From Hydrocarboniphaga sp. (GTDB taxonomy: Bacteria > Pseudomonadota > Gammaproteobacteria > Nevskiales > Nevskiaceae): 48,421 bases of DNA. This document shows positions 1 through 7,823 of this stretch, piece after piece (position 1 is the stretch's first letter; each line of letters starts with the position of its first letter). The translations under genes were made by a program, and so were the position numbers. The notes beneath the pieces were generated by a model. That model worked only from the letters and a program-made list of their open reading frames with translations, did no database searches and was not told where the DNA came from. The stretch is taken from assembly GCF_028291725.1 (NCBI RefSeq), contig NZ_JAQGNT010000096.1, positions 1-48,421 on the forward strand, read 5' to 3'.

Positions 1-48
1 GGGGTGGGGGCGAGCAGGCGCGGCGCTATCGTCTCGCCCCCATCCCAA

Positions 49-140
49 CCTTCCCCCGCAGGCGGGGGAAGGGGCGGGTCGGTTCCGGGGCTCAAGCCGG
101 CAGCGCCAAGCTGCGGCGGTCTCTCCCGCAAGCGGGAGAG
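49..140. repeat. Two short GC-rich inverted repeats at the left edge
   Basis: Two near-perfect hairpins lie downstream of the ligase gene. CCTTCCCCCGC (49-59) pairs with GCGGGGGAAGG (62-72), and CTCTCCCGC (121-129) pairs with GCGGGAGAG (132-140). Neither is followed by a clear T-run. They look like intergenic repeat fragments rather than standard terminators. I see no gene in 1-205. Confidence 0.6.
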
Positions 141-205
141 GGGATTTTCTTCCTAAGGTAGTGACATTGGGGATGCTCCCGCCTCACGTGCTGGCGCGGT
201 CGGCA

Positions 206-1762
206 CTATGCCCCGCGCGTCATCCCGCCCGGATAGTTGCCGCCGCCAAACCGCTGGTCGAGCGCCGCGTAGTCGATCATGCCGGACGGCGTGCGCGGCA
301 GGTTGGTGACGAATTCGATGTGACGAGGCTTCTTGTACGAAGCGATGTTGGCGCGGCAGTGTTCGATCAGCTCCGCCGCCGTCGCCTGCGCATCGGGCTT
401 GAGCTGCACGATCGCCTTCACGCTCTGCACCCATTTGTCGTCGGGCACGCCGATGATGCCGCAGTCTGCAACCGCCGGATGCTGTCGCAGGCAGCCTTCG
501 ACTTCGGCCGGGTAGATGTTCTCGGCCATCGACTTGATCATCTGCGTCTTCGGCCCGACGAAGCTGATCGAGCCGTCGACCTCGCGCTTGCCGAGATCGT
601 TGGTGTAGTGCCAGCCGCCGCGTTGCCGCCGCGCATTGATCTCGGGCCGCCGCCAGTAGCCGCTCATCACCGTCGGGCCGCGCACCGCGAGTTCACCGAC
701 TTCGCCGGGGCCGAGTTCCTTGTCGTCGGCATCGAACACCCGCACTTGAGCGACAGTGCCGGTGCGGCCATTGCGCGACAGGCACTGGCCCCAGCCGTAG
801 TACTGCCAGACCACCGGGCCGCAGACTTCGGTCTGGCCGAAGCCGAACAGGCTGCGCTCGCTGGTCGGCGTGACCATCGCATCCCATTCCGGCGACAGGC
901 AGGGTGAGCGCAGGCATTTCAGATCGTAGCGGCCGTCACGATTGATCTCGACGATCTCGTGCTGGGTCTTGCCGACCAGGAAGGCCAGCGTGCAGCGGTG
1001 ATTGTGGATGTGCTGCGCAATCGCTTCGGGATCGGTGCGGCGGATGAACACATTGGTGCCGCCGACATGGAATGTCGCCATTGATACCATCAACGTGCCG
1101 ATATGGAACAGCGGCCCCGAGTTCAGGAACACGGTCTGGCTGGACAGTGCCTGGATGTCGATCAGCGACAGGTTCTGCCACAGGAACGCGGTCTGGCTCA
1201 GCAAGGCGCCGTTGGGCCTGCCCGAGAACGCCGCGGTGTACATCAGCAGGCAGGGCAGCGAGGCATCGCTGATACGGCCCTCGGCGGCGAGCGGGTCGAG
1301 CTTCGCGCCGTGACTCAGGTAGTCCTCGTATGAGCCGCTGCCCTCGGCGTCGAACGCGATCCACTGCGCGGATTGCCATTGCGCCTGGGCCTTGGCGGCG
1401 AGTACCACGCTGCCGATTTCCTGCTGCTGCCAGACCACGACCCTGGGCTCCAGGTCGTCGATGACGAACGCCATTTCGCCGGCGGTCTGGCGCCAGTTGA
1501 GCGGGCAGAACATCGCGCCGATGCGCGCGCAGGCCAGCAGGGCCTCGAAGATCACGTGGGTGTTCTGGCCCATCCACAGCACGCGGTCGCCGGCACCGAC
1601 GCCCGAAGCGCTCAGCGCGTTGGACAGCTGGATGACACGATCGGCGAGCTGCGGATAGGTGAACACGCGATGTTCGAACACCGCGGCGATGCGATCGGGA
1701 TGCGAGCGGCGGTGCTCTTCGAGCAGGCCGTCGAGTGTCAGGGAGTGCAGGGCGTCAGACAT
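206..1762 (-). CDS. AMP-binding acyl-CoA ligase-like protein with altered P-loop and A10 motifs
   Basis: A 518-aa ANL-superfamily protein expected to activate a carboxylic acid as acyl-AMP and then acyl-CoA. The length is normal. The FGQTE motif, the TNDLG aspartate and the FVGPKTQMIKSMAENIYPAEVE hinge region are present. Two catalytic motifs are unusual. The P-loop at residues 175-185 reads YTAAFSGRPNG instead of YTSGTTGxPKG, and the A10 motif reads PRTPSGM (Met495) where the family has the adenylation Lys (PSGK). The Lys-to-Met change could come from one base (AAG to ATG). It starts at ATG 1762 with only a weak Shine-Dalgarno and is divergent from the thiolase across a palindromic operator. 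Inference: it activates the substrate of this island, or it has lost adenylation and works only on pre-formed intermediates. Confidence 0.85.
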   Translation of the reverse strand: MSDALHSLTLDGLLEEHRRSHPDRIAAVFEHRVFTYPQLADRVIQLSNALSASGVGAGDRVLWMGQNTHVIFEALLACARIGAMFCPLNWRQTAGEMAFVIDDLEPRVVVWQQQEIGSVVLAAKAQAQWQSAQWIAFDAEGSGSYEDYLSHGAKLDPLAAEGRISDASLPCLLMYTAAFSGRPNGALLSQTAFLWQNLSLIDIQALSSQTVFLNSGPLFHIGTLMVSMATFHVGGTNVFIRRTDPEAIAQHIHNHRCTLAFLVGKTQHEIVEINRDGRYDLKCLRSPCLSPEWDAMVTPTSERSLFGFGQTEVCGPVVWQYYGWGQCLSRNGRTGTVAQVRVFDADDKELGPGEVGELAVRGPTVMSGYWRRPEINARRQRGGWHYTNDLGKREVDGSISFVGPKTQMIKSMAENIYPAEVEGCLRQHPAVADCGIIGVPDDKWVQSVKAIVQLKPDAQATAAELIEHCRANIASYKKPRHIEFVTNLPRTPSGMIDYAALDQRFGGGNYPGGMTRGA

Positions 1763-1804
1763 GGACGGGCGGTTTTCCGGCGTTGCCCCGGCGATGATTG
1801 CCGG

Positions 1805-1840
1805 CGGCTTCTTTAAATAGGATACTATTTAAAGAAGCCG
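1805..1840. promoter_or_regulatory. Perfect 36-bp palindromic operator (ATAG-N4-CTAT site 1)
   Basis: CGGCTTCTTTAAATAG (1805-1820) and CTATTTAAAGAAGCCG (1825-1840) are exact inverse complements around a GATA spacer. The site lies midway between the divergent ligase and thiolase genes, about 45 and 70 bp from their start codons. The core ATAG-N4-CTAT recurs upstream of four other transcription units. It is most likely a repressor operator covering both promoters. A stem-loop role is less likely because no gene end is near. Confidence 0.8.
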
Positions 1841-1909
1841 ATCGGAAGGCGCGGCGCGAGGAAAGCGCTCGTTTCGTCGACTTCCTTCATTACCCAGAGG
1901 AGAAACACC

Positions 1910-3085
1910 GTGTCCAAGGCCTACATTGCCGGTGTCGGAATGATCCCTTTCCTGAAGCCGGGCAAGAGCGAGACCTACGAGAAAATGGCCGAGACCGCGA
2001 TCCGTGCGGCGCTGGCCGATGCCGGCATCGACTACGCCCAGATCGAGGAGGCCGCTGTCGGCTACACCATGGGTGACTCCTGCAACGGGCAGGAGGCGCT
2101 GTACCGGCTCGGCCTGACCGGCATCCCGGTGGTCAACGTCGAGAACGCCTGCGCGTCCGGCTCGTCGGCGGTGTACCTGATGCGGCGCGCGGTCGAGAGC
2201 GGCGACGCGGACATCGCGATCGCGGTCGGCTTTGAGCAGATGCCGATGGGGTCGCCGAAGAACTCCTTTGCCGATCGGCCGATGTTCACCAAGATCAAGG
2301 AGGCCACGCGCGCGATCCAGGGCTGGGACGAAGACACCGCGATTCCGCTGCAGGTGTTCGGCGGCTCGTATCTCGAGCTGCAAAAGCAATATGGCTACAG
2401 CGACGCGTTGTTTGCGCTGCTGTCGGTGAAGTCGCGCGCGCATGCGCAACACAATCCGTATGCGCTGTTCCGCGAGCCGACCACGGTCGAAGCGGTGCTC
2501 GCGTCCAAGCCGATCTGGGGGCCGTTGACCTTGTTCCAGTGCTCCCCGTCGACCTGCGGCGCCGCCGCCGCGGTGCTCGTCTCTGAGCGTGCCAAGCGCC
2601 GGCTGGGTCTGAATCGCGCGGTGCTGATCGCGGGCCAGGCGCTGGCCACCGATACCGACGAGAGTTTCGCCAGCGGCAGCATGAGCGACGTGGTCGGTGC
2701 CAAGGTCTCGGCGCGCGCCGCGTCGCGCGCGTTCGCGCAGGCCGGCATCGGCCCGGAAGACCTCGACGTGGTCGAGCTGCACGACTGCTTCACGCCCAAT
2801 GAAATCGTCAGCTACAGCGCGCTGGGCCTGGTCAAGCCCGGCGAGGCCGAGGCCTTCATCCGCGACGGTCAGAACACTTATGGCGGCCGCGTCGTGGTCA
2901 ATCCTTCCGGCGGCCTGCTGTCGAAAGGGCATCCGATCGGCGCCACCGGCATCGCGCAGATGTGCGAGCTGGTCTGGCAGTTGCGCGGTGACGCGCAGCA
3001 GCGCCAGGTCGAGGGCGCGCGCGTCGGCCTGCAGCACAACGTCGGGCTGGGCGGCGCGAGTGTGGTGACGGTGCTGCGCAAATAG
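1910..3085 (+). CDS. SCP2-type thiolase / lipid-transfer protein
   Basis: A 391-aa thiolase of the sterol-carrier-protein-x type, expected to cleave 3-ketoacyl-CoA in the last step of beta-oxidation. The nucleophilic Cys is in NACASGSSA (about residue 80), a His in ELHDCF, and the C-terminal GHPIGATG signature carries another catalytic His. The start is GTG 1910, preceded at good spacing by AGAGGAGA. The first residues MSKAYIAGVGMIPF fit the family. It stands alone behind operator site 1 and is divergent from the acyl-CoA ligase. Members of this group act in steroid and branched side-chain degradation, often with a DUF35/OB-fold partner; none is encoded beside it. Confidence 0.88.
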   Translation: MSKAYIAGVGMIPFLKPGKSETYEKMAETAIRAALADAGIDYAQIEEAAVGYTMGDSCNGQEALYRLGLTGIPVVNVENACASGSSAVYLMRRAVESGDADIAIAVGFEQMPMGSPKNSFADRPMFTKIKEATRAIQGWDEDTAIPLQVFGGSYLELQKQYGYSDALFALLSVKSRAHAQHNPYALFREPTTVEAVLASKPIWGPLTLFQCSPSTCGAAAAVLVSERAKRRLGLNRAVLIAGQALATDTDESFASGSMSDVVGAKVSARAASRAFAQAGIGPEDLDVVELHDCFTPNEIVSYSALGLVKPGEAEAFIRDGQNTYGGRVVVNPSGGLLSKGHPIGATGIAQMCELVWQLRGDAQQRQVEGARVGLQHNVGLGGASVVTVLRK

Positions 3086-3110
3086 CGCAATACCGCTTCC
3101 GTTTTTTGAA

Positions 3111-3180
3111 CTGTAGGAGCGGTCCTTGACCGCGATTGCGCCGGTGCAATCTCAATCGCGGTCAAGGGCCGCTCCTACAG
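3111..3180. repeat. Intergenic inverted repeat, family E
   Basis: A 28-bp arm starting CTGTAGGAGCGG (3111) is mirrored with one mismatch by an arm ending CCGCTCCTACAG (3180). It lies between the thiolase stop and the aldehyde dehydrogenase ribosome-binding site. It resembles REP-like palindromes that are common in Pseudomonas and Xanthomonas relatives. It could also attenuate read-through between the two genes. Confidence 0.8.
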
Positions 3181-3217
3181 TGGTCATGGCAAACATGTGC
3201 TTACTGCTGGAGCTTCG

Positions 3218-4675
3218 ATGAGCTACGAATTCACATACCGCATCGGCGGTGTCTGGGAACCCGGCGCCGCGGCGGGCGAGAATCAGGACCTGAATCCGGC
3301 CGATCAGCGCGAGGTGCTGGCGCGATTCCAGCTGATGGACGAGCAGCAGACTCGGCGCGCGATGGACGCGGCCGCAGCCGGGGCAGCGCTGTGGAAAGCG
3401 GCGACGCCGATCGCACGCGCCGCGGTGCTGTCGCGTGCCGCCCGCACGCTGCGCGCGCAGCAGGATGACATCGCGCAAATCGTGTCGAGCGAGAACGGCA
3501 AGACGCTGGCCGAGGCGCGCGTCGAAGTCGAAAAGAGCGCCGATTTTCTCGACTTCTACGCGGCGAGCGCGCGCTTGCCGCAGGGCGGCATCATCGCCGA
3601 TGGCCGGCCCGGCACGCGCGCGATGGCGCTGATCGAGCCGGTCGGCATCGTCGCGATGATCACGCCCTGGAACGATCCTTTTCTGACGCCGGCGCGCAAG
3701 CTCGGCCCGGCGCTGATCAGCGGCAACGCGGTGCTGCTGAAGCCGGCGCGCGAAACTCCGCTCGCAGCCTATCAGCTGACGCGCGCGCTGGTCGATGCCG
3801 GCTTGCCGGACGGCGTTCTGAACCTGGTGATGTGCGAGCACGCGACTTTCGACAAGCACGTGCTGGCCGATCCTCGACTGGCGGCGGTGACCTTCACCGG
3901 CTCGACCGAAGTCGGACTCGGCCTGAGTCGCAAGCTCGCCGGCCGCAACCTGCGCCTGCAGACCGAAATGGGCGGCAAGAACGCCTCGGTGGTGCTGGCC
4001 GACGCCGATCTGGATCTTGCCGTCGCGACCATCGTCGGCGCGGCTTTCGGCCAGGCCGGCCAGCGCTGCACCGCGACCAGCCGGGTGATCGTCGAAGACC
4101 CGGTGCATGACGCCTTCGTCGCGCGTCTGTGCGATGCGGTGGGCAGGCTCAGGACCGGTGCCGGCAGCGAGGCATCGACGAATGTCGGCCCGGTGGTCAA
4201 TCGTCGCCAGCAGGCCGAGGTGCTGTCCCATATCGAAGGCGCGCGGAAATCCGGCGCGAGCTTGTTGCAAGGCGGCGCGCCACCACCGGGCGCGGACTAT
4301 GTCAACGGCTGTTACGTTGCGCCGACGGTGCTCGCCGGTGTCACTCGCGACATGCCGATCTGGCGCGACGAAGTGTTCGGGCCGGTACTGGCGATCACCC
4401 GCGTCGCGTCGTTCGACGAAGCCGTGGCCGCGGTCAACGATTCGGTCTACGGCCTGTCGGCGGCGCTGTTCACGAACAGCCTGCGCTATGCCCAGCGCTT
4501 TCTCGACGCCGCCGACACCGGCCAGGTTTCGGTCAATCTGCCGACGTCAGGCTGGGACGTGCACCAGCCTTTCGGCGGCTTCAAGCTGTCGGGCTCGGCG
4601 TTCAAGGAACAGGGCCTGGAAGGCCTGCATTTCTATACGCGCGTGAAGATGACCGCGGTGCGCTTCGACTGGTGA
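3218..4675 (+). CDS. NAD(P)-dependent aldehyde dehydrogenase
   Basis: A 485-aa aldehyde dehydrogenase superfamily enzyme that oxidises an aldehyde to the acid. The general-base Glu is in LQTEMGGKN and the catalytic Cys in GQRCTATSR, with normal spacing. NPWNDP-like (TPWNDPF), FTGSTEVG and the C-terminal FGGFKLSGS motifs are all present. ATG 3218 (MSYEF) is chosen because GGAG sits 6-7 bases before it; an in-frame ATG 21 bases upstream has no such site. It is probably co-expressed with the thiolase, although repeat E separates them. Inference: it makes the acid that feeds beta-oxidation, or it removes an aldehyde released by side-chain cleavage. The substrate cannot be read from the sequence. 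Confidence 0.9.
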   Translation: MSYEFTYRIGGVWEPGAAAGENQDLNPADQREVLARFQLMDEQQTRRAMDAAAAGAALWKAATPIARAAVLSRAARTLRAQQDDIAQIVSSENGKTLAEARVEVEKSADFLDFYAASARLPQGGIIADGRPGTRAMALIEPVGIVAMITPWNDPFLTPARKLGPALISGNAVLLKPARETPLAAYQLTRALVDAGLPDGVLNLVMCEHATFDKHVLADPRLAAVTFTGSTEVGLGLSRKLAGRNLRLQTEMGGKNASVVLADADLDLAVATIVGAAFGQAGQRCTATSRVIVEDPVHDAFVARLCDAVGRLRTGAGSEASTNVGPVVNRRQQAEVLSHIEGARKSGASLLQGGAPPPGADYVNGCYVAPTVLAGVTRDMPIWRDEVFGPVLAITRVASFDEAVAAVNDSVYGLSAALFTNSLRYAQRFLDAADTGQVSVNLPTSGWDVHQPFGGFKLSGSAFKEQGLEGLHFYTRVKMTAVRFDW

Positions 4676-4691
4676 GTGTCCGCCCGGCTGG

Positions 4692-4770
4692 GTAGGTCGG
4701 CAATCCCTTGCCGACGTGAGGCCTCGTTTGCGTATCGAAGGTACACGTCGGCAAGGGATTGCCGACCTAC
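4692..4770. repeat. Intergenic inverted repeat, family A copy 1
   Basis: The arm beginning GTAGGTCGGCAATCCC at 4692 is matched by its inverse complement ending GATTGCCGACCTAC at 4770, around a variable centre of about 25 bases. Other copies are at 25678, 26993 and 47424. It directly follows the aldehyde dehydrogenase stop codon. Confidence 0.9.
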
Positions 4771-4784
4771 GGCTCGCGCCCCGA

Positions 4785-4864
4785 GCTGGTGTAGGGCGGG
4801 TCGTGACCCGCCGTTTTGTTGTCCGAGCCGAAAAGAGGCGGGTCACGACCCGCCCTACACCAGC
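4785..4864. repeat. Intergenic inverted repeat, family B variant copy 1
   Basis: A 28-bp arm beginning GCTGGTGTAGGGCGGG (4785) is perfectly inverted at 4837-4864. It lies only 14 bases after the family A element and just before the broken end of the thioesterase pseudogene. Both elements may have arrived with the deletion that removed the end of that gene. Confidence 0.88.
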
Positions 4865-4896
4865 TGGCAACACAACACCGGCTTCTCACGGCGCCG

Positions 4897-5147
4897 TCAG
4901 ATAGGAACGGTGCGGCCGAGTTGCGCGGCCACCTCGTAACAGCCGCAGGGGTGATCAGCGCGGCGAAGATGCCGCCGTGCAGATACCGGGTCTGCGCACC
5001 GCCGACGAATTCTTCGCGCCAGCGCACCTCTACCTGGATGCCATCGTCGCCGACATGGACGACACGCTGGCCCAGCCAGGCATTGAACGGGCTGGCCAGG
5101 ATGATAGTGTTGAGTTGTCGCGCGTCCAGCGAGGTCTGCGAGTCCAT
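4897..5147 (-). pseudogene. Truncated, frameshifted PaaI-type hotdog thioesterase
   Basis: From ATG 5147 the reading frame gives MDSQTSLDARQ and then a hotdog core with TRYLHGGIFAALI. That matches the HGG-(x)n-ALID motif of PaaI/YbgC-like acyl-CoA thioesterases, which carries catalytic residues. Just after ALI one base appears to be missing. Shifting frame restores PCGCYEVAAQLGRTVP, the expected continuation, but it stops at 4897. The second half of the roughly 140-residue fold (about 60 residues) is absent and is replaced by two inverted-repeat elements. The start lies 5 bases after the upstream SDR stop, so it was the last gene of that operon. It is inactive unless the family reading is wrong. 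Confidence 0.75.
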
Positions 5148-5152
5148 CGTCG

Positions 5153-5944
5153 TCAGCTGACCAGGAAACCGCCATCGACGGCCAGCGCCTGGCCCGAGGT
5201 ATAGGCGCCACCGGCACCGGCAAAAAACAGCACCGCGGCGGCGACTTCCATTGGTGTGCCGGAGCGGCCGGCGAGCCAGCGCTGTCGATCGGCTGCCGGC
5301 CCGGTTACCGGCGCTGAATGAGTCGGCGTGGGGGCAACGGCCGTCGCTACTGCGATCGGGCCGGGCAGAACGGAATTGACGGTGATGCCGCGGCCACTGA
5401 ACTCCAGCGCCGCGCCGCGCGTCAGTGCATCGACACCGGCCTTGGCCGCGGCGTAATGCATGTTCGAGATGGTCGCCGGATGCTGCGAGGCCACCGAGCT
5501 GATGTTGATCACGCGGCCGCCGTGCCCGGCCTCGAGCATCTGGCCGATCGCGTGCTGCATGCAGACGAAACTCGCCCGCAGGTTCAGGTGATGCACCGCA
5601 TCCCATTGCTCGCGCGTGATCCTGAAGAAATCGTACTTCGGATAGCTGCCAGCATTGTTCACCAGGATGTCGACGCTGCCGATCTGCGCCCGTACACGCT
5701 CGAACATCGCGGCGATCTGCGCCTCGTCGTTCAGATCCACGCGGGTCGCCGATGCGCCGAGTCCTTCGTCGCGCAGCGCCGACGCAAGGGATTCGGCGTT
5801 ATCGGTATCGATATCGGCGATGACGGCATGCGCGCCGGCTTGCGCCAGTGCGCGCGCGATTTCGCGGCCGATGCCGCCGGCCCCACCGGTGATCACCGCG
5901 ATTTTTCCGTGCAGGCCGAACAGTGTTTCCAGTACCGGGCTCAA
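5153..5944 (-). CDS. SDR-family oxidoreductase
   Basis: A 263-aa classical short-chain dehydrogenase. TGGAGGIG binds the cofactor, VNNAG is present, and the catalytic Ser-Tyr-Lys set is seen as ISSVAS and HYAAAK. The C-terminal AYTSGQALAVDGG signature is complete. The start is taken as TTG 5944: it overlaps the stop of the upstream SDR as TTGA, has GGAG six bases upstream, and lies just before the conserved beta-1 strand. No ATG occurs near that position in frame. It is likely a 3-hydroxyacyl-CoA or alcohol dehydrogenase, translationally coupled to its neighbour. The substrate is unknown. Confidence 0.85.
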   Translation of the reverse strand: MSPVLETLFGLHGKIAVITGGAGGIGREIARALAQAGAHAVIADIDTDNAESLASALRDEGLGASATRVDLNDEAQIAAMFERVRAQIGSVDILVNNAGSYPKYDFFRITREQWDAVHHLNLRASFVCMQHAIGQMLEAGHGGRVINISSVASQHPATISNMHYAAAKAGVDALTRGAALEFSGRGITVNSVLPGPIAVATAVAPTPTHSAPVTGPAADRQRWLAGRSGTPMEVAAAVLFFAGAGGAYTSGQALAVDGGFLVS

Positions 5945-6867
5945 GCGATGCTCCTGTTGCCGGCGATGCCCGGCATGCCGCCGGTCTCCGGCCACGGCAG
6001 CCACGCGGTGTAGCGGTTCAGCTCCTGCGGCTGGTTCTCCACCAGCACCGCGGAGGCGGTGTCCATCACCGCATCGAAATGATCGGCGACCGATTCGGGT
6101 GTGGCCTCGGTATTGAAGTAGCCCTGGGTATTCAGGTACGCGGTGCGTGCGATGCGCCCGCCGCCGCAACTGAAGATCTCGCCGCTGGCGGGCATTGCTT
6201 CGCTGAGCAGGAACAGCGCCGGGGCCGCGATTTTCTGCGGCGGAAAGTGCGTATCAATCCAGTCGCGAAACATTCCGGGCGGAATCTTCACGGTCATCGT
6301 CGTGCTCGCCACCGGCAGCATCGCATTGGCCTTGATGCCGAACGCGGCGCCTTCGCGCGCATTGTCCTTGGTCAGCGCAATCAGCCCGCCCTTGGACGCC
6401 GCGTACGCCGCCGAGTAGCCCATGCCGAGCGCCGCGTTCGACGCGATATTCAGAATGCGGCCGTAACCGGCGGCCTGCATCGTCGGCCACGCGGCCTGCG
6501 TCAGTGCGAGTGCGCCGATCAGGTTGACCTGCAGTACGCGCAGGATCGCGCGCTCTCCGACGTCGGTGAACGCGCCGGGCGCCGAAATACCGGCACTGTT
6601 GATCAGCATGTCGATGCGCCCGTAGGCGGCGAGGGCGTGCGCGACGATGTCGCGCGCGGCGTCGAAGTCGCCGACGGGTGTGGAATCTGCCGTCGCCTCG
6701 CCGCCGGCGCTGCGAATTGCCCGCGCGACGTCGTCGGCTCCGCTCAAGTCGTTGGTGAGTACGCGGGCGCCACGCGCCGCCAGAGCCAGCGCGATCGCCC
6801 GGCCGATGCCGCTGGCGGCCCCGGTGACGATCGCGACGCGAGCGCTGAAATCGATGTTGCCGCTCAT
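5941..6867 (-). CDS. SDR-family oxidoreductase, MFE-2 dehydrogenase-like
   Basis: A 308-aa SDR, longer than the usual 250-270 residues. TGAASGIG (about 15-22), INSAG, and the catalytic set Ser143-Tyr155-Lys159 (YAASK) are present. The extra length is a C-terminal tail after the nucleotide-binding fold, as in 3-hydroxyacyl-CoA dehydrogenase domains of multifunctional enzyme type 2. ATG 6867 is preferred because GAGG precedes it. An upstream in-frame ATG at 6921 would place the start inside the operator palindrome. It is first in a minus-strand operon with the next SDR and the broken thioesterase, about 45 bp downstream of operator site 2. Confidence 0.85.
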   Translation of the reverse strand: MSGNIDFSARVAIVTGAASGIGRAIALALAARGARVLTNDLSGADDVARAIRSAGGEATADSTPVGDFDAARDIVAHALAAYGRIDMLINSAGISAPGAFTDVGERAILRVLQVNLIGALALTQAAWPTMQAAGYGRILNIASNAALGMGYSAAYAASKGGLIALTKDNAREGAAFGIKANAMLPVASTTMTVKIPPGMFRDWIDTHFPPQKIAAPALFLLSEAMPASGEIFSCGGGRIARTAYLNTQGYFNTEATPESVADHFDAVMDTASAVLVENQPQELNRYTAWLPWPETGGMPGIAGNRSIA

Positions 6868-6912
6868 GCAGAACCTCAGGGCGGTTTTGTAGAGGTGATG
6901 ACACTCCTCTTT

Positions 6913-6930
6913 CGATAGCATACTATTTAA
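6913..6930. promoter_or_regulatory. ATAG-N4-CTAT operator site 2
   Basis: ATAG-CATA-CTAT (6915-6926) flanked by TTAA lies between two divergent SDR operons, 47 bp upstream of the minus-strand start and about 100 bp upstream of the plus-strand start at 7026. Read on the minus strand it is TTAAATAG-N4-CTATCGA, almost the same as site 5 at 28641. Confidence 0.7.
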
Positions 6931-7025
6931 TCGTGGCGGAGAGCACGCTGGCTTTGGATCACAAGCTGAAGCCCGCCGCGCAAAAAATAGGCAGCGCCTC
7001 AGGCGCGCACGCTAGGAGAGAGAGC

Positions 7026-7820
7026 ATGGGTCGTCTGGACGGGCAGGTTGCGGTGATCACCGGCGCCAGCTACGGCATCGGCCGCGGCCTCGCAGTGCGT
7101 TTTGCCAAGGAGGGCGCACGCCTGATCGTATGCTCGCGCACCGCGGCCAAGGCCACCGAGATGCTCGACGAGGTGCATGCGATCACGCCGCATGTGCACT
7201 ACGTCGCCGCCGACGTCGGCGTCCGTGAACAGATCCAGAACGTGGTCGCCGAGGCCGGTCGGATTTATGGCCGGCTCGACGTGCTGATCAACAACGCGCA
7301 GACGGTGATGCCGTGGACACCGATCGAGGACAAGCCGGATGACGACTGGGACCAGACGCTGCAGTCCGGTCTCTACGCCACGCTATGGGCGATGCGCGCG
7401 GCCTTGCCGATGATGAAGGCACAGGGTCGCGGCCGCATCGTCAACTTCGGCTCGATCTTCGGCATCAACGGCAGCCGCTGGGCCTCCGACTACGCGGCCT
7501 GCAAGGAGGGCATCCGCGGTCTGACGCGCTCGGCCGCGAACGAGTGGGGCCGCTACGGCATCACCGTCAACGTGGTGCTGCCGTCGGCGGAGAGCGCGGC
7601 CTCCAAAAGCTTTCGCGAAAATCATCCCGCGGCCTACAAGATGATGCGCGACCGCGTGCCGCTGCAGCATCACGGCGATCCCGAGACCGACATCGGCGGC
7701 GCGATCCTCGGGCTGGCCTGCGAAGAAGGACGCTTTATCACCGGTGAGACGTTTTTCCTCGACGGCGGCATGGGTATCTCGCGGCCGGTGCAGGCGCTGC
7801 AGCCGCATATGAGGAACTGA
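7026..7820 (+). CDS. SDR-family oxidoreductase, catalytically complete member of an SDR pair
   Basis: A 264-aa classical SDR. TGASYGIG (12-19), INNAQ in place of NNAG, and Ser143, Tyr156 and Lys160 are in place. The C-terminal FITGETFFLDGGMG matches the family. ATG 7026 follows AGGAGAGAGAGC, a strong ribosome-binding site; the open frame extends upstream to 6933 but has no such site. It ends 3 bases before the next SDR, which is a close paralogue. Inference: the two form a heteromeric dehydrogenase in which this subunit is catalytic, as in the BbsCD enzyme of anaerobic toluene degradation. Confidence 0.88.
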   Translation: MGRLDGQVAVITGASYGIGRGLAVRFAKEGARLIVCSRTAAKATEMLDEVHAITPHVHYVAADVGVREQIQNVVAEAGRIYGRLDVLINNAQTVMPWTPIEDKPDDDWDQTLQSGLYATLWAMRAALPMMKAQGRGRIVNFGSIFGINGSRWASDYAACKEGIRGLTRSAANEWGRYGITVNVVLPSAESAASKSFRENHPAAYKMMRDRVPLQHHGDPETDIGGAILGLACEEGRFITGETFFLDGGMGISRPVQALQPHMRN

Positions 7821-7823
7821 GCC

